64,000 nucleotides of DNA from Tenebrio molitor. Lineage: Eukaryota > Arthropoda > Insecta > Coleoptera > Tenebrionidae. The position numbers and the translations under genes are program-made. The first letter of the stretch is position 1; every line of letters starts with the position of its first letter. Positions 57,747 to 64,000 of this stretch are shown here, one piece after another. The stretch is taken from assembly GCF_963966145.1 (NCBI RefSeq), contig NC_091053.1:186001-250000 (forward strand). Reading direction: 5' to 3'. The notes beneath the pieces were generated by a model, which made no database searches, was not told the origin of the DNA, and saw nothing but the letters and a program-made list of their open reading frames with translations.

Positions 57747-60700
57747 AAGTGTTTAACTGACAGTTTTTAAAAACTACAAGAAGAATGTCTGAAACATAGT
57801 AAGCATTTTTTCGTTGAAAACAATACATTTATTTTGTGCTATGCTTTTTTTTTTATAATTACTCATTAAGATCTTAAACAGCTGAACATGCGAAATTTGT
57901 TATCAGGTGATTTGATTTTAATTACTTGTGGCAATATCTTTATTTCAAGTTGTTTTGTCTCAAAACTTTTAGTTTATCGAGTATAATACAGTTACGCTAT
58001 GCATTGTAGGTGGCAAATTTCACAGGCTCTAGAAAGACTACTACATTTCCTGATTCCAAGTTGGTGGAAAATGGACGAGATGGCGCCTGGATTCGCCACT
58101 TCCTCTTATCAACAATTCAGATGATTATAAGAACGCAAATACCCTCCACCAAGTTCGACTGGCTTTCAGGAATAAAAAGCAGTGGAATGAAGACATTCTC
58201 GATAAATTAATTCTTGTTCATGTTATAGACACTAATTTCAATTATCTTTAATTGGTGGATGTTGGCGCTGTCCAATGTACCACGAAGCCCCCATTAGTTC
58301 CATACTTTAGCACATTCAGTTCAATTACAAGTGACTTATTGAACGTGTTAAATGGACGGAAGGTGAAGTCTCGAAGGAATCTCATCCTTAATAACATAAC
58401 GTAGAGAGATTTCCCACATTTAATTTAATTCCCACAATGGAAAGTTTCTCAAGTTATATTGGATATATTTCGGTCGTGACAAAACGTCAATGGTTATTGT
58501 TCGTCGAACTGAATGCCGAACACACAGATACCTTGTATTATACCTAGTAATTTGTAACAATATTCCAAGATGAACGACATAACAAAATTGAATCGAATCG
58601 AAAAGTGTCTACAATAAAATGTTCCCCTTATGCACTCGATTATCCGTTCGAGCTCGTTCTCCATTAGGTGATAATGTGTTTGAGCTCATCTGGAGTTTCC
58701 TGAACCGGCAATCGAAGATCATTTATGTTGTCCGGGGGGTGAGCTAAATTACCGAATCGTGGTCCAGCATGTTCAGACACAATCAACTCCAGACCAATCG
58801 AACGCGCCCACAAATCACCGATTTGGACTAAAATGGAAATTCTTGCCAAGTGTGGACTTGCACCGTCACGTTAAATTGAACATTTAAAGTGTGACGATCT
58901 AATCGTCATCTTTCGGGATGGTAAGAACCAAAACAAAAGACAGAAGAAAAATCAACTCCATCGCATAATCACAAACGTCTTTGATAGTACATATTAAAAA
59001 TGTAATCAACAGATTTATTCATGCCGAAGGTGTAAATAAAATAAATCAATTGGAAGGCTTCCAGAATCGGAGGAAACCGTTGAGGATTAAAGGATAACTG
59101 CAGCACAACCCACAAACATTTTGGAATATTTGAATATTGAATTGAAAGTTCAAAAGACGCAATTTATTGTAATATGATTTTATTTTAAAGTAGATAATTT
59201 TAAAACTCCTTGCATTTAGGCAACCAAGTAATCACGTCAATTTAGGTTTAGTATAGTAAAGTTACACTACGATAATTTCAACAAATTTAAATAACCCAAT
59301 AGTTTGGCGATACAAACTGCACCGTCACATTTTAAAACACCGAAAACAAAGACAATTAACTAGCAAGTTAATAAAATAAATTACACAGAAAGCTCTGAAT
59401 TACGACAAAACTGTTTGAAACTGGCCCGTTCCTTTCTTACGAAAACACATCGGCTTTACCTCCTTTAATCCCTTTTTCTCATCTTGAATGGCACCAGAAG
59501 AACGAAAATGTCATGCTCTATTGATCTCGAACACCGGAGCACAACTAAACCCAGTGTTTCGGTGGGAGGCAACACCGCAATAATGCAACTACCCACGCAG
59601 AGGAGGGCTCCACTGCAACAATTATTCCTTATTGACCCGGACTTACGTAAGTCTCCGGGGTCGCCACGTGGTCTTGACCTCTTCATCCGACTTTGTTGTT
59701 TGAGGCGAGCATTCCGACTACCCCTCTCCACTGGAGATGGGGTACAGAGTTCCAATTCGTGTGTTTGCACGACGCAAATCTACGATCGATAAGCAACACC
59801 ATCATGTAAAAAAGGATCAAAGTTTGTACTGACTAAACCACACACAAATCAGTACCGAAATAAATATAAAAAAGCTCAAAGACGACCCCAGCGACAGATG
59901 CGATCAGTTACAGCGTAATAAATGACATTCTACTTTATCAGTTAATTAGCTGATGATGCCACTAAACGAAATCTTATTGCGACAATAATTCAAAAACCAA
60001 CAATAAAAAGAGATGAGAAAAAGAAAGACAGATAGATTTGCACAAAGGACGTAAATGCACCGAAAGGAATTATATTTTTATAGTGAACGAAACTGTGTAA
60101 GTTCTGTCTGGATGTTCGTTGCAGTTTACCAACAGAGGGCACCCCTTAATCGCGATCGCCAACTAGTCCACTTAACGCCCTTTATCCTTATTACAAACCC
60201 ACTTCAGTAACGTTTCTTGCACGAGGAGAGATTCATGAAAGTCACTTTTCCCTCGCTAATTAAGTTCCAGACCAATTTAGTACTTTCCAAGTCGCAGATG
60301 CTAATGAATTTGCATTATTTAAAGCCGGCAATGATATCGCAGCAAGCGAGCGCAAAAATCAATGAAGAAGAGGAGAAACGCCGGCTACTTATTTTTTAAC
60401 ATTCGCTATAACCTCGTACCAATTAGGTACGTTTTATAAGTGAACATTGATTTATCTTAACGACGCGGTGCATTAGCGTTCAGATTTCTACAGACACCGG
60501 AAATGGAACATTCGAAACACGTGCACTTCCTTCGGAAGGGTCAGGGTTGCGTGGGTAAGAGGGTGGCGCCGAAGGGAAGAAGACTCTGTCCCTGATAAAT
60601 CTAGCGGTGTTTCTTTTATTCTTTATTAGGCGGGGAGGTTGCGATATGGTTCTTTATTAAGTTTGGACCTGTGCTGAGAAACATTAGGCGTTCACGTAAT

Positions 60701-62223
60701 GCATTACGGAGAATGCAGTTTGCATTTACATTAATGTAGTGGAAAAAATTCAACGAAAACAATTTATGCAAAAATCCCTCATTCGACCAGTTGTACGTTG
60801 AACCGGACGACCGGAATCGACGCCACCTATGAATGGTTAATCGAATTGCATTGTTGCACATACAACGTACTGTTTGTTTTGTTTTGGGGGCGATAATAAA
60901 AATAGTTGAGAGGAAAAACGCCCGCCACAAATAATAGTTTTCATAGACAATTTTGAAAGAAAACTGAACTTGATTGATTACTACTGTCTGTATAATTATT
61001 ATTAGATAGGTATTATTGTTACAAAAAACTCCTCAAGATTAATTACGGTGGTGATGTCTTGGTACTCTGTAATCGAATGACGGTTCATTTCTCATTTAAC
61101 CGTTGGAAAAGGGGAGAATGATGGAATGACAGAAAACAAACTGTTAGGAAAAAATGAGACTTGTCATTTGGTGATTTTTTATTTAAATGAATGCGCACCT
61201 GTTTGAATACATGTATGTATGAATAAAGAGACGAATTAAAAATTATCTCGGAAACAGTTACAATTTTTTGACTGATTTATACATGTTAACAAAATACTGT
61301 GCGCTCCCACATGAAAACATCTACAATGCTGCTTTCGAAGTGATGCCACGTTGGTAATGGCGTACTTATTCACTTAATTTCCAATTAGAGAGAAAAATGA
61401 AACGATTGGGTAAAGTTTTTAACTCCTCGATCCACGCTAATGATTTCCGACTGCAAATTTCGAAGAGTTGGAAACGTTGAGATAAGTCAAACATACTCGT
61501 ACTTTGCTACTCAATTTCTTCTATGTGCAGTACCCTATCCAATTGAAATAAATTATGTAGCTCCCCGGAGTGATATCAATTAAGAAGAAAACAAACAAAA
61601 CTCCACGAGCAACCCCATCTTAATTTCATTACCCCTTTCGCGGTTCGTTTGTTTTTATCGGTGAATTTTCTTAACCATCAGAAAAATGAATTTATGTGAA
61701 GGTCACTAATTGGCCATAATTCAACGAGCGACCAATTTCAGTATGGGGAAAACTTCAATAAATCCGCCGTCAACTTTACGACCGTGAAAATGGTTCAAAT
61801 TGGCCGTAAAATCAAGAATGTTCTTGTTAAATTCATCGATTTAATAACGAAGAATGCTCACAGACGGTGCTCCAACACTTTGTGTCTCTTAAATTGAAAA
61901 CGATTGAGCTTGAATGTTGGAGAGGTCGCCTATAATCAAAAGTGGATTACGATTGTCGTGAATAATTACATAATTAGGACTTTGATTAATCGTTCTGTTC
62001 GCCTGATAAACAGTATTATTGTCAGAATTGTGCAACGGTTTGAGTACGTTTAATTAAAAGAGAGACAGAGATATGCCAAAATGAAACACAATGTAACAAG
62101 TGTGAACAGAAAGTGCTGTTAGCTTACTGCTATGCCGGGTTTACACATGCAAAGATTATTGGCGCCAAGAGTCTGCCAGCTTAACAGCATACAGATAAGC
62201 CTCAGACACAGGTAGTAAACATA

Positions 62224-62497
62224 TTGGGTGATTCAAAATGATTGTGGCCAAGTATGGCAACTATGTACGAAAATTTATGTGAGCAACTGTGTGGATGAGG
62301 TAGAGTTGTCATTTGTACGACATTTCATAAGCGTGCATTTGATTTTTTTATATCATTACACATTGATTTGACAGTTTTCAAAATTGCGCGACTATGAACT
62401 GTCAAAGAAATATCAACTCTACCCTACCCACACAGTTGCCACATAAATTTTCGTACATAGTTGCCATACTTGGCCACAATCAGTTTGAATCACCCAA
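62224..62497. mobile_element. MITE, two-copy family copy 2, 274 bp
   Basis: The ends TTGGGTGATTCAAAATGATT and TTGGGTGATTCAAACTGATT are inverted and flanked by TA at 62222-62223 and 62498-62499. The interior is shared with 17958-18289 and is itself strongly inverted (gccaagtatggcaactatgt and its inverse). Confidence 0.9.
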
Positions 62498-62808
62498 TAC
62501 ATGTACTTTATATGCAGTAGAAAAATTGTTATTTGATAGAATACAATGTGCTGTAAAACACTCAAATATGCATTTATACATACAGGGTCCCAGAATGAAC
62601 CAGCATAATTTTAACCTCAAGCTACTGGTTTTATGTACGAGTAGAACCCGGAAAAAATATTTTAAAAATTCTGTCAAAAAATGAAATGACATTTAATTTT
62701 TTGTGGTATGTACAATTTTTTGAATTGCTTTTAGTCTTCTTCGTTGTCCCACAACTTCGTAGGTAAAATTTCGGCACATTAAAAATATGTACACCCTTGT
62801 ATATTATA

Positions 62809-63289
62809 CTGGGTGCCCCAAAATTCGCGGAACAACGTAGTAGTACGTTGTTAAGTAGTCATTAAGAGATCAGATAAAAATGTTTAAAAAAATCAATGTT
62901 CTTTTTTGTAGAAGATATGGACCTATTCGTTACACTAAATGTGGCAACATTTAAAAACATTCTATGCATCCCAATAGTCTGCAAATATTTAATTTTTGTT
63001 GTATCCATGGAAATGAGAGGGAAAAATCAAAGCCGTGTTGCCGTACGCTGTTTGAGGTAAAACGAACATAAAATTACTACTTGGAAATGCTGGAAATACT
63101 GGCTAGTAAAAGACAAATAGTCAAAATCTTTTTTATTATTTAAAATAAATGAGATCAAAGCTGCACCTTTTGGGCCCCCATATCTTCAAATCTAAGAGGT
63201 ATAGAATTTTTTAATTATTTTTCTCGTTATTTTCTAACATGAATTGACATTACCTCATTGAGTTGTTCCGCGAATCTTGGGGCACCCAG
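62809..63289. mobile_element. MITE, 481 bp, CTGGGTGCCCCAAAATTCGCG ends
   Basis: The inverted ends CTGGGTGCCCCAAAATTCGC and CTGGGTGCCCCAAGATTCGC continue as ggaacaac, about 29 bp with one mismatch, flanked by TA at 62807-62808 and 63290-63291. Confidence 0.9.
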
Positions 63290-63300
63290 TATTTTATTAA

Positions 63301-63550
63301 AAATTTAGAGCTAAAAAATCTTTCTTTTTTACTTTCTTACATTAAAAATAGAATAACTTAACGATTCCTATTCTCGAAGCAAATATCTAAGGGCACCCTT
63401 TGCTGAAAACAAACATGTTCAATGATGTCCCGATTAACCATAAACAAATGTCATTCTTGTCAAACGGAGGGAAATTCAAACTTTACACTGTTCCAAACGC
63501 TTTAATTTTTCCAACGCCTACTCAGTCCAGGATTTCATTTGAACGCGCGA
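63301..63550 (+). mobile_element. Five-copy MITE, copy E (left end truncated)
   Basis: Starts inside the family at aaatttagagctaaaaaatc and ends atttcatttgaacgcgcga next to TA. Its former E2F-like site reads GGAGGGAAA, with one substitution. Confidence 0.86.
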
Positions 63551-64000
63551 TATATTACATACTTTCAATAAACTATATCTACATATTTTTTGATTACGGA
63601 AAATTAATTCATCACCAAGAAATTTCGCCGACTTCTTACTTTCCTGGGTCAGCGATTAGTGGCACCAACTGATTGGCGCCAGTGCAACTTTCGCATGTTC
63701 CTGTGCTAGTCGAATGACGCCAACAATCTTTGCACATGCAAACCTGGCACTATTGAAACATTATTGACAGCCTGACAGCGTAATCCCAATGCAAAATCGA
63801 CTAAAACATATTGTTCCGTGGACTATCTTGTGCCGAGCACTAGCAAGCAAACTGATCTCGTCTGAGTATTCCGCCGGTGCTTCGCTTTTACAAATATTTT
63901 CTTTCCTCTGTACACGTTCTCCGCAATATTATCATTTTAGAGTGCGTCGGCGGACCTTAAAGAGTACATAACGTAATTAGAATTCTAATGAGTGTGCATT

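Larger units (their letters stand above)
62133..63750. repeat. Outer inverted repeat enclosing three MITEs
   Basis: The left arm (62133-62168), tgccgggtttacacatgcaa then agattattggcgcca, recurs inverted at 63715-63750 as tgccaggtttgcatgtgcaa and agattgttggcgtca. About 80 percent identity over 34 bp. The interval holds the MITEs at 62224, 62809 and 63301. Confidence 0.6.
51381..64000. other. Region upstream of the recognised RhoGEF exons, no gene supported
   Basis: AT-rich DNA with elements at 52304, 52488, 53318, 57576, 62224, 62809 and 63301. The missing 5' exon(s) of the RhoGEF gene may lie here or beyond 64000. Exon-like sequence at 59465-59790 has a palindromic splice-donor motif but could not be tied to either strand. 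No other gene was recognised. Confidence 0.6.

Noticed and set aside
62583..62800. Possible MITE starting TACAGGGTCCCAG
   Set aside because: No matching inverted end was found. The sequence TACAAGGGTGTACA at the far side does not align beyond a few bases.
42550..63672. Similar small frames at 42550, 53407 and 63400 (SNGGKFKLYT-type)
   Set aside because: They come from the body of the five-copy MITE and contain its frame by chance. They are truncated differently in each copy.
1..64000. tRNA, rRNA, CRISPR arrays, bacterial-type operons
   Set aside because: None seen by eye. A tRNAscan-SE run would settle the tRNA question.

Overview
The window looks like nuclear DNA of an insect, most likely a beetle, although the species cannot be fixed from sequence alone. 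It has AT-rich intergenic DNA, spliced genes with short (48-67 nt) and very long (up to 12 kb) introns, insect-type orthologues, and a heavy load of short inverted-repeat transposons. No bacterial operons, CRISPR arrays or tRNA/rRNA genes were seen.

Layout. Positions 692-8998 (+) hold nine coding exons of Rsf1, a nuclear PHD-finger histone-binding protein of the RSF chromatin-remodelling complex. Its first coding exon lies left of the window. Positions 11459-51380 (-) hold eleven coding exons of an SH3-DH-PH Rho guanine-nucleotide exchange factor of the Asef/collybistin (Drosophila RhoGEF3) type. Its 5' end is not identified. The two genes are tail to tail, with about 2.4 kb between stop codons. 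All exon junctions in both models are phase-consistent: at least 2,433 aa for Rsf1 and at least 930 aa for the RhoGEF.

The RhoGEF introns and the region 51.4-64 kb are filled with mobile DNA. The clearest element is a complete hAT transposon (47733-50757) with a 16-bp terminal inverted repeat (TIR), a perfect 8-bp target-site duplication and an uninterrupted 838-codon transposase; it lies in the 12-kb RhoGEF intron. At least 16 families of short non-autonomous elements (MITEs) are present, mostly with TA target duplications and often with ends beginning CAGGGTG. One family has five copies (20161, 40371, 42418, 53318, 63301) and another has two (17958, 62224). A decayed LINE fragment lies at 44906-45228.

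The two host genes have no obvious functional link: one works in chromatin, the other in Rho-GTPase/actin signalling. Points of interest are the intact hAT element, the CAGGGTG end shared by otherwise unlike MITEs, two adjacent MITEs with different outer ends but a shared inner arm, E2F-like sites carried by the five-copy MITE, a hairpin with a hammerhead-like core at 46604-46676, and one in-frame, stop-free short intron in each host gene. No clearly new multi-gene system was found.
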